DNA of 64,000 nucleotides from Ilex aquifolium (Eukaryota; Streptophyta; Magnoliopsida; Aquifoliales; Aquifoliaceae): the NCBI GenBank assembly GCA_951799425.1, contig OX637406.1, forward strand, positions 31,180,390 through 31,244,389. The letters are read 5' to 3'. Below the pieces are notes generated by a model. The model had not been told where the DNA came from. It made no database searches and was given only the letters and a program-made list of their open reading frames with translations. A program made the position numbers and the translations under genes. Positions 23,351 to 34,700 of this stretch are shown here, one piece after another. The stretch's first letter is position 1, and each line of letters begins with the position of its first letter.

Positions 23351-26123
23351 CTAAGATCCTGAAGGGGCAAGAGGGGAAGAGCCTGGCAGGTCAGCAGTAG
23401 GAGTGCTTGTTTGATCAGCAGATGAAGTCTCTGGCAGGATGGCAGTTGAAGCCTCTGGCAAAATAGCAGTTGAAGTCTCTAGAATAGTCAATGGAGCAGA
23501 AACCTCGACTTCAGTTAAAGCTCTCGTCACCAGGTCAACAGAGAAAGGGACAACAGTAGTAAGGTCAGCAGGTGCAGGAGCCAGGGAAGCTTCAGGGGTA
23601 CCCGCTGTAGCAGCAGATACAGAGATGAGAATACTTTGAGCTTGAACCTCAGCCGATGAGGTAGGCAACTCAGAACCCGCAGGGACACCTTCGGAGGCAA
23701 GTGCTGAACTAGGTACCTCTGCCTCCTTTTCAACCGAAGCCTCAGCCGGAACGTCAAAGTTGAAGTCAAGATCAGGATAGGTCTCTTCGGCTATTTCTTG
23801 AAAAGAAATCCATCCTTTGGCCCACCTGGTAACAACATCGTCCTTTAGCTTGGCAACCAGATCATCCCTCTCCTTAACAGCTGCTCTCTGGACTTCAAGC
23901 TCAACAAGCATGACGTCGTGCGCATCTCCCAACACACTATATTCTCTTTTCATCTCGTTGTAAGAACTCAAGGCCTCAAACTTCTCCTGGTTTACCTTGA
24001 CTCAAGCTTCAGTCTTGAGTTTGAGCTCCTCTAAGACCTTTTTGAGGTCATCTTTACTCCTCTTCTCTTCCTCTACGGTTTTCTTCTTCTCCGCCTCCAA
24101 GTTCTTGATGGTAGTAGCTTGCTTCTCCATATGCTCTCGAAGACTCAGAAGTTGGGCTTGGAGGTCATCATTAGCAAAGGTCAGCTCTGCGGCTTTAAAT
24201 TCCCACGCCTTGGACACCTTAACAGAGCTCTCCATAGAACGGATTCGACTCAACAAACCCCTCACGTGTATAGCCAGCTGAGGGGAAATACGATCAGAAA
24301 CAAGGAGTAAAAAGAAAAGACAAGCATAAGGTGGGAGCTTAAAGAAGAATGACAGGTACTTACAGCTGTAGTTCCGTGGAGGGCTGAGTTGATGGAGCTC
24401 TCAAGAGGCATAGTGGCAGCCCTCAGAACATCAGAATCAGGAATGATGGAAGTAATGGCACCTGCGGCAAGATCAATGTTGTCAAAAAAAGAGTCTTCAC
24501 TCCCCTCTGCTTTAGGGAACACCCCTTTCTCCAGCTTAGAACTCGGTTGAGATGGCTGGGAGGTGTTCTCAGGTGATCCAAGAGGAGGAGAGGCCAGCGA
24601 AAGCTGAGGAATTAACCCCAGGCCCCTCTTAACCTCAGATTATGAGGGTGAGGTCTGGTCTAGCGCATGAGCTCTATCAGGAGCCTGCAGAGCCCCTATT
24701 GAGGGAAGGATCTCTGGGGCTCGAGGAGAGCTCGATGAGGGGGCAATAACTCCAGGAGTCGAAGCAAGAGAGCTCGATGATTTAGAAGGGGCTCCTGTAG
24801 TTGAGACAGGGAAGCTGGGGGGCAATCCCAATTTATGTACCTTAGCTCGGGTAACAGGACGGTTACCAGAACCAACCTCTGCCTTGCGCTTGCTCCCACT
24901 TTTACCCTTCAACAGAGCTATCTTAGCTTTAAGTTCTTCTTGGGTTGGCTCCATCGAGGAAGATCCTAAAAAAATCAAAACGAGCCAGTTAGGAAAGAAC
25001 TGGGGAAAAAGGAAAATCTGAGATGAACAGGGAGAGGAGAACTACTACCTGCCACCTCAGCCATAGTAACTGAAAGAGGAATAGGTGCTTCGATAGAAAA
25101 AGGTGTGGGGGATTCTATTATTATCCCAAGGGGGCTGAACCCGTGCTCTACAAGAACCCAATATCTGATGAGCTCAGAGTACCTCGCTGTAGAGCACTTC
25201 TCTAACCTCAGCAACACCTTTTCGTCCTTTGCACTGAGCTCAAGGCATTCACCTAGGAAACAATATAAACAAAGCAAAGTCAGAGAAAGCCACAAAGCTC
25301 GGTCACAGTCGGAATTGGACAAAGACTTACCCAGGTTTTCAGGGACAGACCAAGCCTTGGGGATTGGAAGAGTATCTGTCTTATCTGCAGAATTGTATTC
25401 CCATTGTGAGCCCCCCACGAAAAAGAACTATTTTTTCCAATGCTTGTGGGAGCTCGGGGGATCAGAAATGATCACTTTAGTCTTCGTTCGTCTGGAGATA
25501 TATAGAAAGCCTTCAGAAGCATTGTGTTTGACGTTGAAAAAGTGTGTGAGCAAGGAAATAGTAGGAACCCCAAGCTTGTAGATTTTGAAGAAGACAAGAA
25601 GACCCACCAGGACCCCCCAGAAATTAGGTGGAAGCTGAGCAGGACAAATGTTGAAGTGCTGAAAAACACCCTTTATAAAAGGGTGTAGGGGAAAGCGCAG
25701 ACCGTTCTCAAAGGCAGCCACAAAGAAGCAGACCCTCTTATGAACCTGGGAAACATATGGGGTATGCTCGTCCGGACACCAGTATTGAACCCTCGGAGGG
25801 AAACCATAGCGAGCACTCAAAACCTTCATGAGAGAAGGGCTGACCTCACTACGGCCTACATGCTCTACGTGATTAAAAGCAGACGACACCCCTGGAGCTG
25901 AAATACCTACGCCACTCACCTTGCCCTTGCCTTTGTCCGGGTTTTTTACCACAGGGGAGGGAATAGAGGGAGGCTCATCAGTGTGTGCCTGAGCGTCGAC
26001 GGAGTCAACGCCAGGAAAGTTGTCAATCTCCTCACCCGCGGCACCTAAGTCAGAATCCTCTTCAACAGATCGGTCTCCTAAGAGGGAAACAGAGGAGGGG
26101 GTGGCACCAGAGGAGGCAGACAT
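23351..26123 (-). pseudogene. Tat-1 antisense unit 1 (aORF1): four-exon Transposase_28-like gene
   Basis: From an ATG at 26123 on the minus strand, exons 25331-26123, 25049-25252, 24364-24965 and 23351-24277 are separated by introns of 78, 83 and 86 bp. The introns have GT...AG ends (GTAAGT at 25330, GTAGTA at 25048, GTAAGT at 24363). Phases agree at each junction and the exons total 2526 bases, 842 codons including the stop. The protein has a Ser-rich start, a Transposase_28-like block (FFVAAFENGLRFPLHPFI, then ICPAQLPPNFWG), a Lys/Ser/Pro-rich middle, a coiled coil (LREHMEKQATTIKNLEAEKK) and a Ser/Thr/Ala-rich tail. Three in-frame stops (about 25422, 24640, 24001) disable it. Antisense ORFs are known in Tat elements; the role is unknown. 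Confidence 0.8.
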
Positions 26124-26750
26124 AACTGGGCAGGTAAAGGGAAGCTTAAAAGACCTATAGAGAGGAGAAACTTTAGAAAAACACTCCTTAAGAACTCTGG
26201 GGTCGACACAACTGTGAGCGATGATAAAGATTCTAGCGGTGGAATAGGGGTCCAAAAAGTGGGGAAGGTGAATCGAGGAAAGGCCTCTGTTCCTAAAATA
26301 ACATAATCGGAAAGTCCAAAAATGAAGAAACCACCTCAGACTCGAGGGATCCAGAATGAAAATAACAGGTAGGGAGCTAAGAACGTACCTAATCGAGGAC
26401 GAACAGCAAGCCAAAGTTCGGAGGGAGCAAACCACACACACCAATTCGAAGGAAAAGGAGTTTCAGCAAAACCCTAAATTCGCCGAAGGATTGGGGGGAG
26501 TCTGAATCTGCAAAGAAGATGGAAGATGGAAGGCTTGGCAGGGAGATTCAAGAGGGAAAGATGGTCGTTAGTGTCAATTCAAAGGCATTTAAAGCCAACT
26601 GCACAAAGTGGAGAACGTGCGCGGGAAACAAGGAAGGGAAATGATTACCTGTAACCGTCAAAAACTTGTTTGCACGCGAACCGAGGTCAACAATGGGAGG
26701 TCAGCTATAACCGGACCTCAGCTCAGCCCCTACCCAAGTTCACTTGGGCT
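26124..26750 (-). other. 5' region of Tat-1 antisense unit 1
   Basis: This is about 630 bp between the aORF1 start and the polypurine tract. A minus-strand TTTAAATG word at about 26590 could act as a TATA box, but the evidence is weak. An open minus frame extends upstream of the chosen ATG to 26444, so the start could be further upstream or in a leader exon. Confidence 0.45.
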
Positions 26751-26766
26751 AAGGGCTGGGGGCAAC
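26751..26766 (+). promoter_or_regulatory. Tat-1 polypurine tract
   Basis: AAGGGCTGGGGGCAAC lies directly before the 3' LTR and would prime plus-strand DNA synthesis. The Tat-2 element has the closely similar GGAGGCTGGGGGCAG at the same place (63604-63618). Confidence 0.75.
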
Positions 26767-27324
26767 TGATAGTACCCAAAATCAGTTCTAAGTGTGAGAT
26801 CAGCCCTTGAGGTCAGATCGAGAGGTCAGTTCGGAGCTCCAGAGCTCTGGAGCTCCGAACCGAAATAGTAGCCGAATCAATAAGGGAGGTGGCTAGATGA
26901 CAACTGTAACCTCCAAACCGGAAGCCAAGCAACCACCCAGGCGTAAAACTCTTAATTGACCAAGATCCCCTCCCTAAATTAAGGAGGATCCCATGAATAG
27001 AGGGCAAGGATCTCGGTAGAGATCTTTGGGGGGTTAGGAGTAACAGTATAAGAGTTGTACATTACCCCAACCAAGGGGGGACAGATGAAACTCTCTGTAA
27101 ACATTCCAGAATAATCAATAAAGAGAAAGGAGCAAGAGCCTCCATTAGAGAGTGGACTAGCCGAGCCCATCAGCCGGTGAACCACTATATTTCTACTGTA
27201 TATCACACACTACACCTCGGGTAATTAGAGCATTCATCCACCAATTCATGAGCCTTATAGCTCAGATCCATCCCATACAATTGAACCTTATCTCGTTGCT
27301 CATTCACGTGAAATAACATCATCA
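26767..27324 (+). repeat. Tat-1 3' LTR
   Basis: The 558-bp LTR is the partner of 12389-12938 and has the same TGATAG and CATCATCA ends. The TSD GTTTC follows at 27325-27329. The TATA-like CATAAATA of the 5' LTR is CATGAATA here. Confidence 0.93.
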
Positions 27325-27329
27325 GTTTC

Positions 27330-27621
27330 AAAAGCAGAGTTTTGACATTGCGGGATGCAAACTTTATGCACTTATTTTTCCCATTTTACTCAACAAAAAA
27401 ATGCATATAATATACCATTGGAAAAGACTACGTGTTGAAGATTCATCTTTTGCAAATAGTTTGCATCAGAAATCACAATTTACAATTCGAAAAATGGTCC
27501 AAAATTTGAAAAAAATCATAAATTTTATGAGAACCGAAACTTCAATTTAATTTTTATTACAAAAACCACTAAACAAATCTTCATCAAACTTCACATGTGA
27601 TATTATGGAATTATAAGGAAC
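27330..27621 (-). other. Copia-1 leader, middle part
   Basis: AT-rich sequence between Tat-1 and the solo LTR at 27627. No coding similarity or signal was seen. Confidence 0.45.
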
Positions 27622-27626
27622 AAATC

Positions 27627-28197
27627 TGATGGCCCAAGGGCCCAACTCATGTTACAAGCCCAATGGCCCAACTTCAAGAGGTCCAGCTATCCAAGCCCAA
27701 AGAAGTCTACACCCAGTCAAGCTCATCAGGGAGCTACATCAGCTTGACTACGTCATCAGGAGAGCATCCAGGAGCCTCCCCTTCACCACCTTGGAAACAG
27801 TCAACTTTCACCTCATCCTTTGACCGAGTCTCATGGAGAGCACCTTAACTGTCTTGCCCGTTGAGGAGAAGTCGTGATCTCCACCAAAATAGTTGCTTAG
27901 TTGCTATTAGGTCGCCCAATCTGTTAGGAGGTGACTATAAATTGTAAGTCCCACCAACACTTGGGGGGCATCACACTTAACAGAGCACATATCTCCTCTC
28001 CCTCTCTAAGCTTGTAAATCTCTACTCTCCCTACACTCTTGAGCTAATAAAGTACCCGGCGATCCTAGTCATTTAGAAGTGGACGTAGGTCACATTGACC
28101 GAACCACTATAATTCTCGTCTTCTCTCTCTACTTTAATTATTGCACTTATTATTCATACTTGACAGGTGGTGTGCAAAGCCAATTTGTGCATCATCA
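27627..28197 (+). mobile_element. Solo LTR (571 bp) in Copia-1 leader
   Basis: The insert starts TGATGGCCCAAGG, ends TGCATCATCA, and has a 5-bp TSD AAATC at 27622-27626 and 28198-28202. TATAAATT lies at about 27936 and AATAAAG at about 28047, both in plus orientation. The TGAT...ATCATCA ends resemble those of Tat-1, which suggests a related Gypsy source, but the body is different. There is no coding content. Confidence 0.85.
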
Positions 28198-28202
28198 AAA
28201 TC

Positions 28203-28347
28203 CACCAAAAAATTTTGTCCAAAAACTCGTTACAAAAATAGACCGATTTTGCATGTTAATGACTATTCTCGATCATGAATCAAAAAACATAAATATACAT
28301 CAAATGTTCAAGCATGACATATTATGGCGAATCAACAAATAAATCAA
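28203..28347 (-). other. Copia-1 leader, outer part
   Basis: This is 145 bp between the solo LTR and the primer-binding site, directly downstream of the LTR on the minus strand. It is AT-rich and has no coding signal. Confidence 0.5.
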
Positions 28348-28360
28348 GCTCTGGTACCAA
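28348..28360 (-). promoter_or_regulatory. Copia-1 primer-binding site
   Basis: The minus strand reads TTGGTACCAGAGC directly after the LTR. This is one base off the common initiator-tRNA-Met site TGGTATCAGAGC used by plant Copia elements. It fixes the orientation of Copia-1. Confidence 0.82.
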
Positions 28361-28870
28361 TGTTGACATTTAATCACACATAACAAATAATGGATTTTTG
28401 TTATACCTCTTGAAGAACCCAAAAAAGTAATCGGATCGTTACTTGTTGTTACGAGCCCAATGATATCAAACCCGAACTTCCCCAAGCTTCCTTACACACC
28501 TGAATCTCATACTCAGTTGAAAAAATGGCTATTGGAGTACCTTTTTGAATTCTCATGCTCACAAATCCAAGGGTGTATAGTGTTTATCCAAAGAGAATGC
28601 AAAGAGAGAGAGACTATATGGAGAAGGAGAGTACATCTTTGAAAGACTTGAATCACTTGTACAATTCTGAAGAGAATTTTTGCTTTATTTATATAGGTGG
28701 AGGTAACTACCAAGCTAACCTCCAAGTAATCACCCAATCATAGAGTACCATGATCACCTCCACTTAAGAGTGATTTACTCTTGTAACTTCCACCAACTAC
28801 CTAGGTTGAGATCCATTTGTCCATGTGGGCAGATCTTGATCTGGGTCCAATGACCCACCATTAATTAACA
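28361..28870 (-). repeat. Copia-1 5' LTR
   Basis: On the minus strand the LTR starts TGTTAATTAATGG at 28870 and ends TTAAATGTCAACA at 28361. A TATA box (TATATAAATAAAG on the minus strand, about 28685-28697) lies about 175 bp in. The outer edge is judged from the TG end only and could be off by a few bases, because the 3' partner is outside the window. The bases CATGT at 28871-28875 should be its TSD. Confidence 0.75.
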
Positions 28871-29452
28871 CATGTGATAAGTTTCGAATTCAAAATTTTT
28901 TCCCCTTCCTTAAGTCTTTTTGGCAACCAAATGGGCCATTGAAATTCATATGGTTTGAGGGAGTAATCGGCTCTTTGGAAATTGTGGTATTAAATTCGAG
29001 TTTGGTTCAAATTTTATCGGACACGCAACCTCGAAATTAGAATGCTATAATGCATTTTGGACGTTGTGATAAAAAAGTTATGTTTTCATAAATTTGTTCA
29101 TGTTATTGTGATTTAGGTATAACAACGCAATTAATGGGAATGAAATTATTCCATCATATGCTAGAAAAAAAACTACTTTAATAAATTTTGAAGTGTTGGA
29201 CTCATGTTTTGTTTTGGATGGTTTTTATCTTGCCTTAAAGAAAGTTTAAGTTTGTGATAGCAATGTCTTTCGCAAATTTTCTAGTACATATCTTTTATCA
29301 ACTTTAATAAAGTGTTTAATTTGGACTTCATCTATGCAATGTTCCACAAAAAGTGTTTGGCCTATTCAATTGTGTTATTCTGATATGATTTGAATAAGTT
29401 CTTAAATAATTGGGTATGTGATATTGTTCAAGTAAAGATATTTCTACCTTTT
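28871..29452. other. AT-rich interval without recognised genes
   Basis: About 580 bp lies between the outer edge of Copia-1 and LINE-B. No frame, terminal repeat or family motif was seen. It is the candidate original host sequence into which both elements inserted. Confidence 0.45.
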
Positions 29453-29463
29453 AACTTGTAAAC

Positions 29464-30029
29464 GAAGTGATTAGCACATCTCTCTCTCGAAATGAGTTAG
29501 CACATCTCTCTCTCGAAATGAGAACTCCCCCCCCCCCCCCTAGCTTAGGGTTTTCCTGAGATTCCATTCTCATCTGCCTTTTCTTATGTCCATACCCAAA
29601 CCCTTGAATATCCCAAATAGTGAGAACCATTGGCGATATCGAGGAGGATCCCTTCGTCTTCTTCTTATCATTTACTCCTTTTTCTATTATACACTCTACC
29701 TACCCATCTTTATTGCTTCTCACCGGTGCTATGTACTTTCTCTCAATGTCGTTTAGTTTTCCGAAGCAGTGATTTCATCGGAAAGACCTTGAGTTTGTAT
29801 ACGCCCTAACGTCTGCTCACATCCCTATCCCCTTCTTCTCCTCTAAAACTTCTCTTCCTAAACCCCACTCCTAAAAAACTTCTCTAAGCTTGATATACTT
29901 CCGATTTGTCTGATACTAGCAAAAACCCCCAAACCCCCAAAACCCTCCCTCTATACCCTCGTCATAGCGACTTGTTCTATTTCTCCGGATCCTCATTTTT
30001 CACATCAGCCACCCTCTCCTGCATTCCTT
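29464..30029 (+). other. LINE-B 5' leader with tandem duplication
   Basis: Just inside the 5' end, a 26-bp unit (29471-29496) beginning TTAGCACATCTCTCTC is repeated at 29497-29522 and followed by a 14-base C run. The rest is pyrimidine-rich. It would be the internal promoter and 5' UTR region. Confidence 0.6.
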
Positions 30030-31704
30030 ATGGATAAAGACTCAGAAGTTGAATCCCATCCCATCCACCATCCATGCATTTCTCTCTACACAGATCCCAT
30101 CACCTCATAGACGATTGAGAAATTTTGTCTAGTGGGTCGTTTCTTCACTGAGACAACCCTTAATAAACAGGGGGTATGCAAGTTCTTGGAAGACTTCCAA
30201 AGGTTTCTCTATTACTTACTGGGAGAGGAATACCTATATGTTTATGTTTAAAAAAGAGGAGGACCGAAATAAGATCCTAAATGATGGCCCATGGTCTGTT
30301 TCTGGGGCCCTTCTGGTGCTGAAGATGTATCAACCACAATGCATTATAGGAGATTTCGACTTTCAACAGGCTGAGTTCTGGGTTCAAATATGGGGGATTC
30401 CCCTTGACATGATGACCAAAAATAACTCATGGAGAATAGGTATGATAATAGGCGAGCCAACCCAACTGGAGGAGTTTGAGGGACAATTCCAAATCCAACG
30501 GAGCTTCCTGAAGGTAAAATGCAGGATCAACCTGAATGAACCCCTGAAAAATGGCTTCTTCTTAACTCGAGACAACCAGGATGACATCTGGATCAAGTTG
30601 AAATATGAAAGACTGTCTGACTTCTATTACCAGTGTGGTCGTATTGGCCACTCACAAAGTCACTGTAAGGAAATGCAGTCATCTGGATTTGACGGCCATT
30701 ATGGGCCGGAGTTACGAGCGCAAAGCAATCAACCTGGGGTTTTTTTCAGGGAATCATGGTCCCTAAGAGCACGTGAGGAGTTCGAGAAGAAGGAAAAACT
30801 TAAAGGAAAGGCTCAGGTGACCGGAGCGGATGGAGAATCGGCGAAAGGCAGAGGACAGGAAGGCAGCAGAAAGGCAAACGAGGAATCATCTGACACCCCT
30901 AACGTTCAGGGGGGAGACGTGTCAAGGCCCCAAACTACGAACGTGGAACGTACTAGGCTGGAGCAAATAAGTGGATCCCAGGGCCAAGCACCTCCTCTCC
31001 CAGTGGTGCCATACTCTGCTGAGGATTAGGAATGGGACCAGTCACTATCTTTGTCCTTATCTGATTCTCAAGAAGACCAAAATACAATAGTCGCAGTCAA
31101 GAAAGGTTCCTATTATGTGTGCGAGCCCACAAACAGCTTGGAAACCCAGGAGATCAATGAAAGGGAGGTCCATATTATTTCGGATAGTGCAGATGAGGAA
31201 AAGGGTGATGTTATGGAGACCCACTTCCAAAACATGTCTCTAAAAAGGAAAGCCCAATTGGATAATGCTAGTATGGATTCCCACCCAATGCCAGGGAAGA
31301 GACCCAAAGCATACTCGGATAGTGGCTCAAGTGCCCCCCACCTATCCATTCCTTATTCTGGCCTCTCATTGGCTATCGATATGTCCCTTGTTAATTTTGG
31401 AAGGAAACATGCAGCTAGAAAGCGGGCCAGGAGGACCAAGCCCAAACAGAAGGCGAATGATGGAGAACAAACGAACCCTGATCAATACCTTGCTTTCATG
31501 GATAATGCTGAAGAACAGATGCAACAGGACCAAGGGGAGTGGATTAATGATCCTATTGAAGGGAAAGGAGAAAATAATCTTAATCGATGTATGTCTATGT
31601 GGATCGCCCATTCCTCTAGAAATGCACCAGATAAGGGTGATGAAACTAGTCGATCTGATAAGGTGGTGATGGCTAACATCAAACAGCCACACGACTCATG
31701 TTGA
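30030..31704 (+). pseudogene. LINE-B ORF1: DUF4283, zinc knuckle and basic region
   Basis: From the ATG at 30030 one frame runs to 31704 with only two stops (about 30108 and 31027). The DUF4283 RNA-binding domain covers about 30110-30600 (DGPWSVSGALLVLKM, FWVQIWGIPLDM). A CCHC knuckle, CGRIGHSQSHC, is at about 30631-30670. A charged Lys/Glu-rich region and a basic cluster (KKxAARKRARR-like, about 31405) could aid nuclear entry. The terminal TGA overlaps the ORF2 ATG. ORF1 protein would coat LINE RNA. Confidence 0.87.
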
Positions 31705-34700
31705 TCCTCACGTGGAACTGTTAGGGAGTGGGACAACCCCGGACAGTCCGCAATTTGCGAGGGCTCATTAATACCCATCATCCCTCAATCGTCTTTCTTA
31801 TGGAAACTAAAAACAAGTCCCATAAGTTGGAGCGGTTGAGAAGATCTTTGAATTTTCAGTTTTACGAGTATGTGGAGCCTGTGGGAATATCAGGAGGTCT
31901 TGCCCTCTGGTGGAAAGATAATTTTAGCCTTCATGTGATTGAAGCAAACAAGAATATGATCAACGTTAGGTACAGTCTCCCCCATCAGGTGGAGCGGTGG
32001 CAATGCACATTTATCTATGCTGATACGAAGGATGAGATGAGGAGGAGAACATGGGAAACATTGAAGCTAATGGCTAGGTCCATGGATATTCCCTGGGTTG
32101 TTGCTGGAGATTTTAACGTTATTGGTGCTTTGAATGAGAAGAAGGTGGCACTGCTAGCAATATAAGGAAGGTGGAAGAGTTGCAAAATCTAATTTCTGAT
32201 TGTGGTCTTATGGAACTAAACTTCAGTGGCCCCAGATTTACTTGGTCCAATAACAGACCGGGGGCTGCTAATGTGCAAGAACGACTTGACAGAGTCCTTG
32301 TTAACCCCATCTGGAATGACCTTTTCCCCTTTACACATGTAATTCATGAAGCTAGAATGGGCTCGGACCACTGTCCGGTTCTCGTTGATTTTGGCTTAAA
32401 CACTAAGAAGGCCCCATTCTGTTTCAAGTTTGAAAGCATGTGGCTGGAGGACCCTGAATGCGAAGAGGTGATCAAGAACAGCTGGATCTCTAGACTCCCA
32501 CAAGCAGCAATGCAGAATGTCATTGTTAATCTTGATTTGTGCAAGATTCGGCTTATTCATATCCAACAACAAGATCCCACAAAAGAAAACATGATTAAGG
32601 AGGCAGAGTTATGCTCTCAGATTGACACCCTCAGAGGTAGAGAGGAAAAGTCCTGGTTGCAGAGATCCAGAATTAATTGGTTGAAAAATGGGGACCGAAA
32701 TACAAGATTTTTTCATATGACTGCAATCCAGAGAAGAAACCGTAACCAGATTCTAAGGCTTAAAACTGAAAGGGGTGATTGGATCGAGGCGGAGGAGGAG
32801 ATTAATGATCACATTGGTCATTATTTTCAGGCTTTGTTCAACTCAGTTGGTGAAAGGAACTGGACTGATGCTATAAGGGTTGTGGAAAGCAAGGTTACTG
32901 AGGATATGAACCTTAAGTTGCTTAGACCTGTTTCTAAGGTGGAAGTACATAAAGTGGTTAGTGAACTTGGGGCCCTTAAAGCCCCAGGGCCTGATGGATT
33001 CCCAGGAATATTTTTTCATAAGTTTTGGCACATCGTGAGACTTGATGTCTTCCAGTTTGTGAAGTCCTTTTTTGAGGAGGGTCTGATGAGAAAGGATCTC
33101 AATTATACTAACGTGGTCCTTATCCCTATGGAGACAGCACCTGAGTTCATTTCTCAATTCAGACCTATTGCTCTCTGCAACTTTTTATACAAGATTATCT
33201 CAAAGGTGATAGCTAACAGGATGAAGATGATGATGGGATCCCTGGTCTCCCCCAACCAGGTGGCTTTTATCCCCAACAGACAAATCCAGGACAGTATAGC
33301 GATTGCTAACGAAGTCTTTCACCATCTTAAAGGAAAGAAGACAGGAAGGGTTCCTGAGTTGGCAATAAAGATGGATATCAGCAAGGCCTATGATAGAGTT
33401 GAATGAGATTTTCTGGAAACTACAATGCTGAAAATGGGATTCCACAAGCGCTGGGTTGATCTTATCATGCAATGCGTTAAAACAGTTACCCTGCAATTTG
33501 TCTTGAGTGGGAAGAGAGTTTGCAAAATTAGACCACAGAGGGGAATCAGACAAGGAGACCCGTTATCCCCCTATCTGTTCATCTTTGTTGCGGATGTGTT
33601 ATCAGCCATGCTACTAAAAGGAGTTGAAGAAAGAAAGCTGATGGGTATTAAAATCAAAAGAAGAAGTCCTTCCATTTCTCACTTATTTTTTGCTGACGAC
33701 TCACTATTCTTCATCAAAGCAAAGGAAGAGGGAGTTAGGGAACTGATGAGGATTCTGCAGAGTTTCTGTGAGGCATCTGGGCAATGCATGAATTATCAGA
33801 AGTCGGGTGTCATCTTTTCCAACAACACTACTGAGGAGCAGAAAACTGCTCTATGTCAGTTTATGAGAATGCAACACCTTCCCCATTGTGCCAAGTATCT
33901 GGGTATCCCGATTGTCGGGGGGAGCTCAAAGAATGAGATTTTTGGTTATTTGCTTGAAAGAGTTGTGCAGAAACTGCAGGGATGGAAGAGCAGCTGCCTT
34001 TCATAGGCAGGGAAAGAAGTCTTGATTAAAGCAGTTATTCAGACAATTCCAAACTTTGCTATGTCAGTTGTGGCTTTCCCAAAAAATTTCTGTGATAAGT
34101 TGAATAGCTATGTGACGAATTTTTGGTGGAAAGGAAACGAGACTGGGAGTGGGGAATGTTAGCGGAAGTGGGAAAAAATGACTGAGTCTAAAGCAGATGG
34201 TGGGATGGGTTTCAAGGACTTCAAGCTGTTCAATCAGGCTTTGTTGGCTAAACAATGCTAGAGGTTGATTGTCCATCCAGAGTCGTATTGGGCTAAGTTC
34301 ATGAAAGCAATTTATTTTCCTGAGGTGGATTTTATGAAGGCAAAGTGTGGCACTAGACCCTCTTGGGTCTGGCGAAGTCTGATTTATGGGAGATAGCTAT
34401 TGGCACAAGGAACCATGTGGCAGATTGGTAATGGAATCAAGGTTAACTTCTGGGAGGATAAATGGATCCCTTGCCTTCCCAATTTGATGTTACAGTCTCC
34501 AAAGCCCCAGGAGTGCAATGTTAGCAAAGTTGCAGATATCATATCAGCTAGGACCCATGGGTGGAATTCTGCCTCTCTTTCCAATTTGGTCTCAAATGAG
34601 GAATCAAGAGCGATCTAGGCCATCCCTTTACCAGCCAAAGGAGGGGAAGACAGAAGAATTTGGTGGCCAGAATCCAAGGGTACGTTTACCGTTAAATCTG

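Larger units (their letters stand above)
12389..27324 (+). mobile_element. Tat-1: Ty3/gypsy Tat-lineage retrotransposon with antisense genes
   Basis: This is a complete element with LTRs at 12389-12938 and 26767-27324 and TSD GTTTC at 12384-12388 and 27325-27329. The order is gag, protease, RT, RNase H, a second RNase H, integrase, a palindromic repeat array, then two minus-strand reading units, a polypurine tract and the 3' LTR. Dual RNase H and antisense ORFs downstream of integrase are known for the Tat lineage. Without the nested solo LTR it is about 13 kb. The two LTRs differ at about 19 positions by my count, mostly transitions, plus one 8-bp indel, so it is a fairly young insertion. 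Frameshifts and stops make it inactive. Confidence 0.92.
1..28870 (-). mobile_element. Copia-1: Ty1/copia LTR retrotransposon, 3' part outside window, heavily nested
   Basis: The right end is a minus-strand 5' LTR (28361-28870), followed inwards by a primer-binding site matching the plant initiator-Met type (28348-28360). After a long leader, a gag frame starts at 11171 on the minus strand and continues, across a LINE insertion, from 473 to base 1. Removing the insertions 474-11052, 12389-27324 and 27627-28197, each with its TSD, leaves one collinear Copia leader plus gag. The element's pol and 3' LTR would lie left of the window. The nesting is inferred from TSDs and collinearity. The leader of about 1.7 kb is long for Copia and might contain further unrecognised insertions. 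Confidence 0.8.

Noticed and set aside
22020..25581. Plus-strand open frames in the Tat-1 3' region (for example 25105-25581)
   Set aside because: They are shadows of the antisense exons, which carry the domain similarity and the splice sites.
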